Positions 1-9,621 of a stretch of 64,000 bases of DNA are shown one piece after another (position 1 is the stretch's first letter; every line of letters begins with the position of its first letter). The stretch is from Simplicispira suum (GTDB taxonomy: Bacteria; Pseudomonadota; Gammaproteobacteria; Burkholderiales; Burkholderiaceae_C): NCBI RefSeq assembly GCF_003008595.1, contig NZ_CP027669.1:186001-250000 (forward strand), read 5' to 3'. The notes beneath the pieces are model-generated. The model searched no databases. It saw nothing but the letters and a program-made list of their open reading frames with translations, and was not told where the DNA came from. Made by a program: the position numbers and the translations under genes.

Positions 1-41
1 TGAGCGCTGGGAAGCACCGCAGTCCAGCTTGCCGCACACAG

Positions 42-110
42 AGAATTTTGATAAAAAAAGGCCTCTAGCGCTTTATCCATAAGCGCAAACAGCTATTAAA
101 ACAATAGCTT
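42..110 (-). repeat. Dispersed palindromic repeat, copy 1
   Basis: This copy is downstream of the RND permease gene. On the minus strand it carries the family landmarks in order: GCTATTGTTTTAATAGCTG, a GCGCTT arm, GGATAAAGCGCTAGAGGCC, a T-run and ATCAAAATT. I define this as the forward orientation of the family. The permease stop codon (110-112) sits at its edge. The first 41 bases of the window hold nothing I recognise. Confidence 0.8.
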
Positions 111-3100
111 CAGTGAACGGAACCGAGTGCCGGCTGCACGGCGTCCTGCCGAGCGCCGGGCACCGTACGCCGCGCCAGCAAGGCGTACATGGTGGGCACG
201 ACGAACACCGTCAGCAGCGTGCCCAGAAGCATGCCCCCGACGATCACCCAGCCGATCTGCGTGCGCGTCTCGGCGCCTGCGCCGCGCGCCAGCGCCAGCG
301 GCAGCGCGCCCAGCACCATGGCGCCGGTGGTCATCAGAATCGGGCGCAAGCGCTGCGCCGACGCCTTCACCAGCGCATCGAGCATCTCCACACCTTGTTC
401 GCGCAACTGGTTGGTGAATTCCACGATCAAGATGCCGTGCTTGGTGATCAAGCCCACCAGGGTGATCAGGCCGATCTGCGAATAGACGTTGAGCGAGCCC
501 CCGCTCCACTGCAGGGCCAGCAGCGCGCCGGTCATCGAGAGCGGTACCGACAAGAGAATCACCAGCGGGTCGACAAAGCTCTCGAACTGCGCGGCCAGCA
601 CCAGAAAAATAAAGACCAGTGCGAGCACGAAGACCACGCCCAGCGCACCCTGGGAGCTGCGGAACTCGCGCGAAGTTCCGTTCAGCTCGGTGGTGTAGCC
701 GGGCTGGAGCACCTGCCTGGCGGTCTGGTCCATGAAGGCGAGCGCCTGGCCCAGAGAATAGTCGGGCGAGAGGTTCGCCGTGATGGTGACCGAGCGGCGC
801 TGGCCGAAGTGGTTCAGCTCGCGCGGACTCACGCCTTCACGCACCGTGACCAGGGACGACAAGGGCACCATGGTGTCGCCGCGCCCACGCACGTTGATGG
901 CGTCGATGGCTTGGGGGGTGCTGCGCGCGCTGCCCTCGGTCTGCACAATGACGTCGTACTGTTCGGCGTCCCGCTTGTAGCGCGTCACTGTGCGCCCACC
1001 GAGCATGGTTTCGATGGCACGCGCAACCGCATCCACATTCACGCCCAGATCGGCCGCGCGCTCCCGGTTGACGTCCAGGCGCAGCTCGGGTTTGTTGAGG
1101 CGCAAGTCCACATCGGGCGAGACAATCCCCGGATTCTTAGCCATCTCGGCCAAGAATTGCCCAGCTACCGCACTGAGTTTTTCATAGCTTTCCGAGGTTT
1201 GAATCACATATTCGAGCGGTCGCGAGCGAAACCCCTGGCCGAGCGACGCAGGGGTGATGGGAAAGGCATTCACCCCGGCGAGGCTGGCCAGGCGGGGCTG
1301 CATCTCCCGCGCCAGGGCCAAGGTGCTGCGCTCGCGTTTCTCCCAATCCACAGTGCGAAAGATGACGCTGCCCTGCGACACCGTGGGGTTGCCAATGCTG
1401 GCGTAAATGCGGTCGAACTCGGGGTAGTCGCGGCCAATTTTTTCCAGCGCCAGCGCGTAGCGGTTGGTGTAGTCCAGGGTCGATCCGTCCGGCGCGTTGA
1501 CCACGGCCAGGATGGTGCCCCGGTCTTCCAGCGGCGAGAGCTCCTGCTTCATGCGCGGCAATACCAGCGCAATCACCACGGCGCACAGCAGCATCACCCC
1601 AATCACGAGCCAACGCGCCTGCAACACCGCAGCGCGCACGCTCCCGGCGGCGCCCACACGCGCCGTCAACACCCAACGCAGCAGGCGTGCGTACGCGTTC
1701 GACAGGCCGGTGAGCCAGCGTTCCATGCTGCGGTCGAACCAGTGCGGCTTGGGGTTGTGGCGCAGCAGCAGCGAACACAGCATGGGCGTGAGGGTAAGCG
1801 CGACAAAACCCGAGACCACCACGGCGCCGGCCAGCGCCAGCGCAAACTCGACAAACAAACGCCCGGTGCGCCCGGGGGTGAAGGCCAGCGGCGCATAGAC
1901 CGCCACCAGCGTCAGCGTCATGGCGACGATGGCAAAGCCAATTTCGCGCGCGCCACGAATTGCGGCCGCAAACGGCGCCATGCCCTCCTCGATATGGCGA
2001 AAGATGTTCTCCAGCATGACGATGGAATCGTCCACGACCAGACCGATCGCCAGCACCAGCGCCAGGAGCGTCAGGGTGTTGATGGAAAAGCCCGCCAGCT
2101 GCATCAGCGCAAAGCTGCCCACCAGGCTCACGGGGATCGTCACCAGAGGAATGATGGACGCACGCAGCGTGCGCAAGAAGACAAAGATGACCACGGCCAC
2201 CAGCAGCACAGCCTCTGCAATGGTGGTGTAGACGCTCTTGACCGATCGGTCGATGAACACCGAGTTGTCGTTGGCGATATCGATACCGATATCTGCCGGC
2301 AGATCGGCCTTGAGAATGGGCAGCATGGCGCGCACGCCAGCCGACAGCTCCAGCGGGTTGGCTGTGGCTTGGCGCACCACGCCGACGGAAATCGCGGAAC
2401 GGCCGTTGATGCGCACCCGGCTGCGTTCGCTGGCCGGCCCCTCTTCGACTCTGGCCACGTCGGACAGGCGCACGGCAAAACCGTTCGCCCGGCGCAGCAC
2501 GATGGCACCGAACTGCTCGGGCCGCTGCAAGTCGGTCTGCGAGGTGACGCTGAATTCGCGCTGGTCCGATTCAATCCGCCCGGCGGGCAACTCCAGGTTG
2601 GCGCGGCGGATGGCGTCCTCCACGTCCTGCGTCGTCAGCCCGTAAGCGGCCAGGCGCTGCGGGTCCAGCCACACCCGCATGGCGTACCGCCGCTCGCCAT
2701 AAATGGGCACATCGGCCACGCCAGTCACCGTCTGCAGGCGCGGCTTGACGATGCGGTTGAGCAGCTCGTTGATCTCCAGCGGGCTGCGCGAATCGCTGCT
2801 GAAAGCCAGCCACATCACGGGAAATGCGTCGGCCTCGACCTTGGCAATGACCGGCTCGTCCACTGCGTCCGGCAGGCGGTTGCGCACCCGTGCGGTGCGG
2901 TCACGGACCTCTGCCGCCGCGTTGTCGGCGTCTTTTTCCAAGCGGAAACGCACGCTGATCTGGCTTTGTTCGGCGCGGCTGATCGAGGTGATCACATCCA
3001 CCGCATCGATTCCGGCAATGGAATCTTCCAGCGGTTTGGTGACCTGCGACTCCATCACCTCAGCAGACGCGCCCGCGTAGTTGACGCGCACGGTGACCAC

Positions 3101-3229
3101 GGGCTCGTCGATCTTGGGGTATTCGCGCACCGACAGGCGCGTGAAGCTGACAGCGCCGACAAGCAGCACCAGCAGCGAGAGCACGGTGGCCAGCACCGGC
3201 CGGCGGATGGACATTTCAGCAATTTGCAT
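110..3229 (-). CDS. RND efflux transporter permease (HAE1/AcrB type)
   Basis: This 1039-residue inner-membrane protein is a proton-driven efflux permease of the hydrophobe/amphiphile family. Length matches AcrB/MexB. A first membrane helix lies near residues 10-30 and is followed by the first periplasmic porter region. A helix bundle spans about 335-500, then a second porter domain, then a C-terminal bundle near 870-1020. The intramembrane Asp pair needed for proton transfer is present (D400-D401 in VVDDSIVMLEN). It is the second gene of a two-gene operon, 9 nt after the adaptor gene. No outer-membrane channel gene is in the window, so the pump probably uses one encoded elsewhere. The substrate cannot be predicted. 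An internal ATG at residue 6 is an alternative start. Confidence 0.95.
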   Translation of the reverse strand: MQIAEMSIRRPVLATVLSLLVLLVGAVSFTRLSVREYPKIDEPVVTVRVNYAGASAEVMESQVTKPLEDSIAGIDAVDVITSISRAEQSQISVRFRLEKDADNAAAEVRDRTARVRNRLPDAVDEPVIAKVEADAFPVMWLAFSSDSRSPLEINELLNRIVKPRLQTVTGVADVPIYGERRYAMRVWLDPQRLAAYGLTTQDVEDAIRRANLELPAGRIESDQREFSVTSQTDLQRPEQFGAIVLRRANGFAVRLSDVARVEEGPASERSRVRINGRSAISVGVVRQATANPLELSAGVRAMLPILKADLPADIGIDIANDNSVFIDRSVKSVYTTIAEAVLLVAVVIFVFLRTLRASIIPLVTIPVSLVGSFALMQLAGFSINTLTLLALVLAIGLVVDDSIVMLENIFRHIEEGMAPFAAAIRGAREIGFAIVAMTLTLVAVYAPLAFTPGRTGRLFVEFALALAGAVVVSGFVALTLTPMLCSLLLRHNPKPHWFDRSMERWLTGLSNAYARLLRWVLTARVGAAGSVRAAVLQARWLVIGVMLLCAVVIALVLPRMKQELSPLEDRGTILAVVNAPDGSTLDYTNRYALALEKIGRDYPEFDRIYASIGNPTVSQGSVIFRTVDWEKRERSTLALAREMQPRLASLAGVNAFPITPASLGQGFRSRPLEYVIQTSESYEKLSAVAGQFLAEMAKNPGIVSPDVDLRLNKPELRLDVNRERAADLGVNVDAVARAIETMLGGRTVTRYKRDAEQYDVIVQTEGSARSTPQAIDAINVRGRGDTMVPLSSLVTVREGVSPRELNHFGQRRSVTITANLSPDYSLGQALAFMDQTARQVLQPGYTTELNGTSREFRSSQGALGVVFVLALVFIFLVLAAQFESFVDPLVILLSVPLSMTGALLALQWSGGSLNVYSQIGLITLVGLITKHGILIVEFTNQLREQGVEMLDALVKASAQRLRPILMTTGAMVLGALPLALARGAGAETRTQIGWVIVGGMLLGTLLTVFVVPTMYALLARRTVPGARQDAVQPALGSVH

Positions 3230-3238
3230 GGCGAAGGC

Positions 3239-4378
3239 TCAGCGACTGGCGGCGCGCTCTGCCGGACGGGCGGCGGCATCGGCCACGCGGACCCGTGTGG
3301 CGTCCTTCTGCAACCGCTGCTGGCCGGCGGTGACCACCACATCGCCCACCGCCAGGCCCTGCGTCACTTCGACAAAACCGTCGCCGCGCAGCCCGAGCAC
3401 CACCGGCACGCGCTGTGCCACGCTGCTGCCGTCGGCAGCCGCCACCAGCTTGAACACGATGGCGCCTTCGCTCTGCGGAACAATGGCTTCCTCGGGCACG
3501 ACCAAGGCGCCGCTGCGCCGCGCCAGCTCCAGCGACACGCGCGCAAACATGCCCGGGCGCAGGCGCAGCGCCGGGTTTGCGAGGCTCGCGCGCACCGCCA
3601 GTGAGCGGCCATTGGCGTCGATCTGGGGGTCCAGCGCGCGCACTTCTGCCGTGAATTGCGCTCCAGGAAGCGCATCCAGCGCCAAGGCCACACTCTGGCC
3701 CACTCGCACCAGGCTCTGGTAACGCTCGGGCAGGCGAAAGTCGACCAGCATGGTGTCCATGTCTTCGATGTTGACGATGTCGGCGCCGTCCTTGATGTAT
3801 TCGCCGACGCTCAACTGTCCAATGCCGGCAATGCCGTCAAACGGCGCCAGGATGCGCAAGCGCGCCGCAGTGGCCTCGGCCAGCGCCAGCTTGGCCTGCG
3901 CCACCTGCACGCTGGCGGCGCTCTCATCGAGTGCGCGCTGGCTGACAAAGCCTTGTGCCACCAGCTCGCGGTTGCGCTTGTCATTGGCCCGGGCGATGGA
4001 CAATTCGGCCTGGGCCTGCGCCACTTGCGCGCGCGGCAATTGGTCGTCGAGCTGCACCAGCAAGGCGCCTTTGTGCACGCGTTGGCCATCGGAAAAGCCC
4101 AATTTCACAATCCGTCCGCTGATCTCGGGCCGCAGAACCACGCTGCGGCGCGAGCGCAGGCTGCCTACGGCCTGCACGGTTTGGGCCAGATCGCGCTGTT
4201 GCACTGCGGCTGTTTCCACGCTGGCTGGTTTGGCCTGCCCCCCTGACGCAGCTGCGGCGGTGGGCCGCGCGGCGGTGTCTGGTGAAGCGGGCGCAGGTCG
4301 CTGCAGCCACCAGGCCGCGAAAACGGCAACGGCCAGTGCGCTACCTGCAGTCGCAAAATGCATCGTTCTGGAAGCCAT
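3239..4378 (-). CDS. RND efflux periplasmic adaptor (membrane fusion protein)
   Basis: This 379-residue adaptor links the RND permease to an outer-membrane channel. The chosen ATG gives an N-terminal hydrophobic segment (about residues 8-25) acting as signal or anchor, followed by a Pro/Ala-rich stretch. Next come a biotinyl-lipoyl half-motif (RPEISGRIVKLGFSDGQRV), a helical hairpin rich in Ala and Gln, the second lipoyl half and a beta-barrel domain. The open frame extends 32 codons upstream, but that stretch does not look like a secretion signal. It lies upstream of and is probably cotranscribed with the permease. No local regulator gene is visible. Confidence 0.93.
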   Translation of the reverse strand: MASRTMHFATAGSALAVAVFAAWWLQRPAPASPDTAARPTAAAASGGQAKPASVETAAVQQRDLAQTVQAVGSLRSRRSVVLRPEISGRIVKLGFSDGQRVHKGALLVQLDDQLPRAQVAQAQAELSIARANDKRNRELVAQGFVSQRALDESAASVQVAQAKLALAEATAARLRILAPFDGIAGIGQLSVGEYIKDGADIVNIEDMDTMLVDFRLPERYQSLVRVGQSVALALDALPGAQFTAEVRALDPQIDANGRSLAVRASLANPALRLRPGMFARVSLELARRSGALVVPEEAIVPQSEGAIVFKLVAAADGSSVAQRVPVVLGLRGDGFVEVTQGLAVGDVVVTAGQQRLQKDATRVRVADAAARPAERAASR

Positions 4379-4497
4379 GGAAGATAGACCCTGGAAAGCG
4401 CCTCTAAAAAACAGCTTTTGAATGTAGCAGTGCACTTGCTGATCTGCTGACACAAAGGCTTCTTTCCTGGGCACTATCGCCCAGCTTTACTCCCCAT

Positions 4498-4950
4498 TTA
4501 CCTGGCTCTGCCCAAGGCGTGCTCAACACCGCGGTTGGCCAGCGCGTCGGCATGCTCGTTGCCAGGGTCTCCCGAATGCCCCTTGACCCAGCGCCAGTCA
4601 ATGCGGTGGCCGGCTCCGTTGACCAGCGCGTCGAGCCGCTGCCACAGCTCTACGTTTTTTACTGGCTGTTTGGCGGCGGTCCGCCAGCCGCGCGCCTTCC
4701 AACCGTGAATCCATTCGGTGATGCCCTTGCGCACATATTCGCTGTCGAGGTACAGAACGACCGCGCAGGGGCGCTTGAGCGCAGCCAGGGCCTCAATGAC
4801 TGCCATCAGTTCCATGCGGTTGTTGGTGGTGGAGAGTTCACCGCCAAACAGCTCTTTCTCGGTGGTGCCAGAACGCAGCACGGCGCCCCAGCCTCCGGGG
4901 CCTGGATTTCCCTTGCAGGCCCCATCGGTATAAATCACGATCTCGTTCAC
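4498..4950 (-). CDS. rnhA: Ribonuclease HI
   Basis: The enzyme degrades the RNA strand of RNA:DNA hybrids in the cytoplasm. At 150 residues it has the usual length. The catalytic carboxylates are visible: D9 in [12 protein letters not shown]47 in NNRMEL, D69 in YLDSEYV and D135 in [10 protein letters not shown]. The catalytic-loop histidine is H125 in KGHSGDPG. Its start overlaps the end of the upstream methyltransferase gene by 4 nt, so the two are probably translationally coupled. This methyltransferase-rnhA pair is common next to gloB in proteobacteria. Confidence 0.97.
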   Translation of the reverse strand: MNEIVIYTDGACKGNPGPGGWGAVLRSGTTEKELFGGELSTTNNRMELMAVIEALAALKRPCAVVLYLDSEYVRKGITEWIHGWKARGWRTAAKQPVKNVELWQRLDALVNGAGHRIDWRWVKGHSGDPGNEHADALANRGVEHALGRAR

Positions 4951-5735
4951 TCAGTCTTTCCAGTCGATTGAAATGGCGCTGCGCTGCGGTTGGCTACGGG
5001 CACTTGCGTGCGCGCGCGCTGCGCACCCGTGCGCCAGGCGGGCTCCAGCAAGCGCATGCCTGCCACGCGCTTGACGGCTACCGCGAAGTACGCAGCGCCA
5101 AAAATAGGCCAGCAGCGGGTGCCCACCGGGTCCATCCAGGCAAAGCGGTTGAGCCAGCCTTCGCTGCGCACCGCCGGACGGTAGCAGCCAAATTCCAGGG
5201 ATTCGAGTTCCAGGCCCAGCAGGCGCAGCCAGTCGCGCAGCCGCCAATGGCCTATGACTTCGCCAACGTCGGGCAGGAACAGCCGGCCATGGCCAAAGCG
5301 CTGGCACATACGCGCCCTGCCCTGGCGCAGCGCCCACAGGCTCACCGGGTTGAGGCCGCTGATCACCAGACGCCCTTCAGGCACCAGCACGCGCGCCGCC
5401 TCGCGCAGCGCAGCGTGCGGGTCTTCGCTCAGTTCCAGCGTATGGGGCAGCAGCAGCAGGTCAATGCTGCTTTCAGGGAAAGGCAGGGCCACCGGGTCGG
5501 CCAGCAGCTCAGGCGCGGCACCTACGCCCAGCAACTCGGGGTAGGCCACGGCCCGCCAGCGGTGCGGCATGCGGTTGGCCTGCAGGCCGTCGAGCAAGGG
5601 CATGCCCAATTGCAGGCCGTGGTAGCCGAAGGCATCCACCACCGCCTCGTCGTAGCGCGCTTGCTCCCATTCCAGCAGGTAGCGGCCGGGGGGCGAGTCA
5701 AACCACTGGTGCAAACCTATAATTTGTGCGGTCAT
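4947..5735 (-). CDS. Class I SAM-dependent methyltransferase (gloB-rnhA neighbour)
   Basis: This 262-residue protein has a Methyltransf_11-like fold. The recognisable part is the post-motif region [19 protein letters not shown], followed by [17 protein letters not shown]. The N-terminal SAM-binding glycine motif is poorly conserved, as is typical for this gene, which recurs between gloB and rnhA in proteobacteria and whose substrate I cannot name. The ATG at 5735 was chosen. Its CATG also contains the start codon of the divergent gloB. A longer frame starting at 5768 would overlap gloB by 35 nt. Confidence 0.8.
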   Translation of the reverse strand: MTAQIIGLHQWFDSPPGRYLLEWEQARYDEAVVDAFGYHGLQLGMPLLDGLQANRMPHRWRAVAYPELLGVGAAPELLADPVALPFPESSIDLLLLPHTLELSEDPHAALREAARVLVPEGRLVISGLNPVSLWALRQGRARMCQRFGHGRLFLPDVGEVIGHWRLRDWLRLLGLELESLEFGCYRPAVRSEGWLNRFAWMDPVGTRCWPIFGAAYFAVAVKRVAGMRLLEPAWRTGAQRARTQVPVANRSAAPFQSTGKTE

Positions 5736-6507
5736 GAAGTTATTAGCAGTCCCCGCGTTCTCCGACAACTACCTGTGGCTACTACACGACACGCGCCACG
5801 CCATCGTGGTGGACCCGGGGCAGGCAGCGCCGATTCTGGAATGCCTGCAGGAGCATCGGCTGGCGTTGCAAACCATTCTAGTCACCCACCACCATGCCGA
5901 TCATGTCGGCGGCGTGGCGCAACTGCGCGAAACCACCGGCGCGCGCGTGGTGGGCCCAGCCACCGAACGCATTCCCGAACCCTTTGAGCCGCTGCGCCAG
6001 GGCGATACGGTGGATGCCCTGGGACTGCATTTTTCCGTCATCGACGTGCCTGGCCACACCGCTGGCCATATTGCCTACTACGCCGAATGTCCGGATGCGG
6101 CTCCATTGCTTTTTTGCGGCGACACGCTGTTCTCGGGTGGCTGTGGCCGCTTGTTTGAAGGCACGCCAGCGCAAATGCTGGCGTCGCTGGGCCGCCTGGC
6201 CGCCTTGCCGGGCGACACCCGCGTGTGCTGCGCCCATGAATACACGCTCGCCAACCTGCGTTTTGCCCGTGCCGTCGAACCCGAAAATGCTGCTCTGCAA
6301 GCTTACAGCGCGGCCTGTGAGAAGCTGCGTGCACAGAATCTGCCGACGCTGCCATCGACGATCGCCAAGGAACGCGCGATCAACCCGTTTTTGCGCAGCC
6401 GTGAACGCGCGGTCATTGCCAGCGTTCTGGCGCATGCACCCATGACCAATCCCCACGACGAGGTTGCCGTCTTTGCGGCCCTTCGCGAATGGAAAAATAC
6501 GTTTTGA
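5734..6507 (+). CDS. gloB: Hydroxyacylglutathione hydrolase (glyoxalase II)
   Basis: Glyoxalase II hydrolyses S-D-lactoylglutathione to D-lactate and glutathione, the second step of methylglyoxal detoxification. The 257-residue length is typical. The metallo-beta-lactamase metal motif is at residues 51-57 (THHHADH, ligands H52, H54, D56, H57). Further metal ligands lie in VPGHTAGH, FCGDTLFSGGCGR and CCAHEYT. The start N-terminus ([17 protein letters not shown]) fits the family. The gene overlaps the start of mltD by 19 nt and diverges from the methyltransferase with no intergenic DNA. Confidence 0.97.
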   Translation: MKLLAVPAFSDNYLWLLHDTRHAIVVDPGQAAPILECLQEHRLALQTILVTHHHADHVGGVAQLRETTGARVVGPATERIPEPFEPLRQGDTVDALGLHFSVIDVPGHTAGHIAYYAECPDAAPLLFCGDTLFSGGCGRLFEGTPAQMLASLGRLAALPGDTRVCCAHEYTLANLRFARAVEPENAALQAYSAACEKLRAQNLPTLPSTIAKERAINPFLRSRERAVIASVLAHAPMTNPHDEVAVFAALREWKNTF

Positions 6508-8018
6508 AGAAATTTTTATATTGGGCCTGTCTGGCCGGTTCGCTCGTACTCAGCGGCTGCGCAAACCAGATCAGTGCTCCGTCGCAGGCAAGCGACACAC
6601 AAGCCGCGACGCCAACTACGGCGCCGCCGCACACGCCGCTCTATCCACAAGGCCCGCTGCAGCCCATCACAACGGCCCAGACCAGCCCTCACGCTGTTGC
6701 GCCGCTGTTTGCTCCCTCTGATCTGTGGGATCGCATTCGGCGCGGCTTTGCCATGCCCGACCTCGAAGGCGATCTGGTACGCGACCGGGAGCAGTGGTAC
6801 GCCAGCCGGCCGGAGTACATGCAGCGCATGACCGAGCGCTCGCGCAAATACCTTTTCCACATCGTCGAGGAGCTGGAGCGCCGCGGCATGCCCACCGAAC
6901 TGGCGCTGCTGCCCTACATCGAGAGCGCCTTCAACCCACAGGCCGTGTCGTCGGCGAAAGCCGCCGGCATGTGGCAGTTCATGCCCGCCACCGGGGAGTA
7001 TTTCGAGCTCAAGCAGAACGCATTTCGCGATGACCGGCGCGACGTGCTGGCTTCCACCCGCGCCGCGCTCGACTATCTGCAAAAACTCTACACCATGTTT
7101 GGCGACTGGCACCTGGCGCTGGCCGCCTACAACTGGGGCGAAGGCAGCGTGGGCCGGGCCATCGCACGCAACCAGAAGGCCGGGCTGCCCACGGGCTACA
7201 ACGACCTGACCATGCCGGCAGAGACCCGCCTCTACGTGCCCAAGTTGCAAGCAGTGAAGAACATTGTGGCCAATCCCAAGCGCTTTGCCGCCGAATTGCC
7301 GCTGATTGAAAACCACCCTTATTTCGAGATGGTAGACATCTCGCGCGACATCGACGTGGCGCTCGCCGCCCGCTTTGCCGGCGTGCGGGAGGAAGATTTC
7401 AAGGAGTTGAATCCCTCGCTGCACCGGCCCGTGATTCTGGCAGCCGGCACGCCACAGATCCTGCTGCCCTGGGACAACGCCAAGGCGTTTGAGCGCAATT
7501 TTCAGGCCTACACCCAGGGCCAGTACGCCAGCTGGACGGTGTGGACCCTTCCCTCCACCATGAGCGTTGCGGAAGCAGCGCGCACCACGGGCATGGACGA
7601 GCGCGACTTGCGCAGCGTCAACGGTATTCCGCCCCATATGCGCATCAAGGCGGGCTCGGCGCTGTTGGTGCCGCGCTCGGCCACCACCCGCGCGGACGTG
7701 GCTTCCAAGGTCGCTGACAACGGCCAGATCGCGTTCACTCCCGACGTCGTGACGCGGCGCACCACCGTGAAGGCGGGGCGGCGCGACAGCGTCACCAGCA
7801 TTGCCCGGCGCTACCACGTCACCACGGCCGACGTGGCCGCGTGGAACGACGTGAAATCCCATGCAAACTTCGCGGCCGGATCCAGCATCGTCCTGTATTT
7901 GCCGGTGCGCACGTCAAGCGCCAGAGGCGCAACGCGCGCAAGCCCCGGCAAGCGCGCGGCGGGAAAATCAGTCAAACACTCGCGCGGCGGCAAACCCTCC
8001 AAGTCAAAGCGCAAGTAA
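6489..8018 (+). CDS. mltD: Membrane-bound lytic murein transglycosylase D
   Basis: MltD cleaves the glycan strand of peptidoglycan to form 1,6-anhydro ends. This 509-residue lipoprotein has a lipobox ending at C24 (LVLSGC). The SLT catalytic domain lies at about residues 100-260, with the probable catalytic Glu at E145 in LPYIESAFNP, then AAGMWQFMP and the AAYNWGEG motif. Two LysM-like modules follow at about 350-400 and 415-470. The tail is Lys/Arg/Ser rich. It begins inside the last codons of gloB. A 6-bp hairpin (8061-8076) lies downstream but has no U-tract, so I do not call a terminator. Confidence 0.95.
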   Translation: MEKYVLKKFLYWACLAGSLVLSGCANQISAPSQASDTQAATPTTAPPHTPLYPQGPLQPITTAQTSPHAVAPLFAPSDLWDRIRRGFAMPDLEGDLVRDREQWYASRPEYMQRMTERSRKYLFHIVEELERRGMPTELALLPYIESAFNPQAVSSAKAAGMWQFMPATGEYFELKQNAFRDDRRDVLASTRAALDYLQKLYTMFGDWHLALAAYNWGEGSVGRAIARNQKAGLPTGYNDLTMPAETRLYVPKLQAVKNIVANPKRFAAELPLIENHPYFEMVDISRDIDVALAARFAGVREEDFKELNPSLHRPVILAAGTPQILLPWDNAKAFERNFQAYTQGQYASWTVWTLPSTMSVAEAARTTGMDERDLRSVNGIPPHMRIKAGSALLVPRSATTRADVASKVADNGQIAFTPDVVTRRTTVKAGRRDSVTSIARRYHVTTADVAAWNDVKSHANFAAGSSIVLYLPVRTSSARGATRASPGKRAAGKSVKHSRGGKPSKSKRK

Positions 8019-8161
8019 TTCCATTTCCAAATCATTGGTGGCGCGAAGATGAGCCGCAGACCTTGCTGTAGCAAGGCAGGGGGAAGTCGACAATGTCACG
8101 GATGATTTAGAAAGGGAATAAGCCGCCAGGGCAGCGCCGAAGCGGGCGCCCAAAGAGCCGA

Positions 8162-8314
8162 CTAAAAGTGCAGCTGGTGCACGCCGATCAGCCCCAGCAC
8201 CCCGATCACGATCAGATACAGCGCCACGATGGTGCTAAGCAACCTGGGGAATACCAGGATCAGGATGCCGGCCAACAAGGCGACCAGCGGACCGACGCTG
8301 AGATTGATATTCAT
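8162..8314 (-). CDS. DUF3096-type small membrane protein
   Basis: This 50-residue peptide starts MNINLSVGPLVALLAGI. It is almost entirely two hydrophobic helices (about residues 7-22 and 25-43) separated by a short PRLL turn. The pattern matches the DUF3096 family of tiny proteobacterial membrane proteins with no known function. A good ribosome-binding site (CTGGAG, 7 nt upstream) supports the ATG over the longer frame that runs into the next gene. It may be cotranscribed with the MAPEG gene 28 nt upstream. Confidence 0.75.
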   Translation of the reverse strand: MNINLSVGPLVALLAGILILVFPRLLSTIVALYLIVIGVLGLIGVHQLHF

Positions 8315-8342
8315 GTTGGAACTCCAGGGGAAAAATCGGTGA

Positions 8343-8765
8343 TCAGCGATAGCCGCTGAACAAAATGGCGATGTTGACGGCCAGCGCCAAGCCCCACACC
8401 AGGCTGCGTGCGGTGGCCTTGTCGCCGACATACAGCCCGATGTAGACCACGCGCAAGGCAACGAAAGCAACCGCCAGCCAGTCGAGCCGGCTTTGCGGCG
8501 CGCCCAACTGGTGCGCAATGATCACTGCACCGATGAAAAAAGGCAGAGCCTCGAAGCCATTGGCCTGCGCCGCATTGGCACGGGCCGACTCACCTTCTTG
8601 CCGGGCCAGCCAGGCACGCGGATTGTGGTTGTCGTAACCGCCGTCAGCACGCCGCTTGCCCACCCCGCTGCGCTTGGCAAGCAGCCCACAGAGAAACGGC
8701 AGCAGGGCAGCAACAAGCACGCACCAGTAAGCGATCGTGAACTCAGGAAGTGCAGAAGGGTTCAT
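8343..8765 (-). CDS. MAPEG family membrane protein
   Basis: This 140-residue protein has four predicted membrane helices and the MAPEG pattern: an N-terminal hydrophobic helix, the segment NHNPRAWLARQEG and ARANAAQANGFEALPFF. Family members include glutathione-dependent transferases and many uncharacterised bacterial proteins, so no reaction is assigned. The ATG at 8765 is preferred to a TTG seven codons upstream. It lies just upstream of the DUF3096 gene. Confidence 0.88.
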   Translation of the reverse strand: MNPSALPEFTIAYWCVLVAALLPFLCGLLAKRSGVGKRRADGGYDNHNPRAWLARQEGESARANAAQANGFEALPFFIGAVIIAHQLGAPQSRLDWLAVAFVALRVVYIGLYVGDKATARSLVWGLALAVNIAILFSGYR

Positions 8766-8858
8766 AAAGAGAGCGGCCAAAGGCAAAGAGTGTGAATGGA
8801 CCGCCGCATTGTGCCGCCTTCGGCAGCCGCCCGCCGGACGCCAGAAATGCCCGGCAAC

Positions 8859-9449
8859 TCAGCGCCTGTCGGCCAGCGCGTGGGCAATCGTGCCCAGATC
8901 GACAAATTCAAGCTCACTGCCCACGGGCACGCCGCGCGCCAGGCGCGTCACCGCCAAGCCATCGCGCCGCAGCGCCTCACTGACGACATGGGCCGTAGCC
9001 TCACCCTCGGCAGTGAAATTGGTGGCCAGAATGACTTCCTGCACCACGCCATCGCGTGCCCGATCCAGCAGCGCCTGGATGCCAATGTCGGCCGGGCCGA
9101 TGCCATCGAGCGGGCTGAGCCGCCCCATCAGCACGAAATACAGCCCACGAAACGCCCCGGTGCGCTCCAGCGCCGCTTGGTCTGCGGGCGTCTCCACCAC
9201 GCACAGCCGCGTCGCGTCGCGTTCGGGGTCCAGGCACACGGCACACACCTCGGCTTCGGTAAACGTGTGGCAGCGCGCACAGTGGCGCACCTGCTCCACC
9301 GCCTGCGCCAAGGCACGCGAAAGCGCCTGCGCCCCATCGCGATCGTGCTGCAGCAAATGAAACGCCATCCGCGCTGCAGACTTCGCCCCGACGCCTGGGA
9401 GGCGCCGCAGCGCCTGGATCAGCAGTTCAAGAGATTGCGTAGCGGCCAT
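8859..9449 (-). CDS. recR: Recombination protein RecR
   Basis: RecR works with RecF and RecO to load RecA at gapped DNA. The 196-residue protein contains, in order, an N-terminal HhH segment ([18 protein letters not shown]), a four-Cys zinc finger ([16 protein letters not shown]) and a Toprim domain ([17 protein letters not shown]). The ATG at 9449 is preferred to the TTG codon just before it. It is the last gene of dnaX-ybaB-recR. This order is conserved, but here about 300 nt of repeats separate ybaB from recR. Confidence 0.97.
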   Translation of the reverse strand: MAATQSLELLIQALRRLPGVGAKSAARMAFHLLQHDRDGAQALSRALAQAVEQVRHCARCHTFTEAEVCAVCLDPERDATRLCVVETPADQAALERTGAFRGLYFVLMGRLSPLDGIGPADIGIQALLDRARDGVVQEVILATNFTAEGEATAHVVSEALRRDGLAVTRLARGVPVGSELEFVDLGTIAHALADRR

Positions 9450-9488
9450 CAACTAAGCTTTTGGTTTTCACTGTATTTCCACCCCTCC

Positions 9489-9616
9489 CTCAAGGGCGTA
9501 GCGGGCGGGATGAGCTGCTAGGCGCCCGGAGCGCAGGAACCGGAACGTACTTGCGGTACGTGAGGATTCCGAGCACCGCGCAACAACGCAGATCGCCCGC
9601 CCGGTAGCCAGTGCAC
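9489..9616 (+). repeat. Tandem structured repeat, unit 1 (ybaB-recR spacer)
   Basis: First of two imperfect direct copies of a 128-bp unit. Shared blocks are CTCAAGGGCGTAGCG at the left, a central hairpin with stem CGTAC/GTACG flanked by GGAAC and GGATTCC, the block GAGCACCGCGCAAC, and the right end AGCCAGTGCAC. It lies in the recR-side half of the spacer and would be transcribed within a dnaX-ybaB-recR mRNA. Confidence 0.85.
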
Positions 9617-9621
9617 CCCGC

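Noticed and set aside
113..3604. A very long plus-strand open frame (1163 codons) opposite the RND efflux genes
   Set aside because: It is antisense to two well-conserved genes, is rich in His/Gln/Arg as expected for GC-biased reverse reading, and has no recognisable domain.
110..4378. Considered whether the efflux genes form a complete tripartite system or resistance island
   Set aside because: Only permease and adaptor are present. There is no outer-membrane channel, regulator, mobile element or compositional shift.
4384..4435. Possible further copy of the dispersed repeat upstream of the efflux adaptor
   Set aside because: Only short pieces (AGCGCCTCT, ACAGCTTTTG) agree, and the order and spacing of landmarks do not match.
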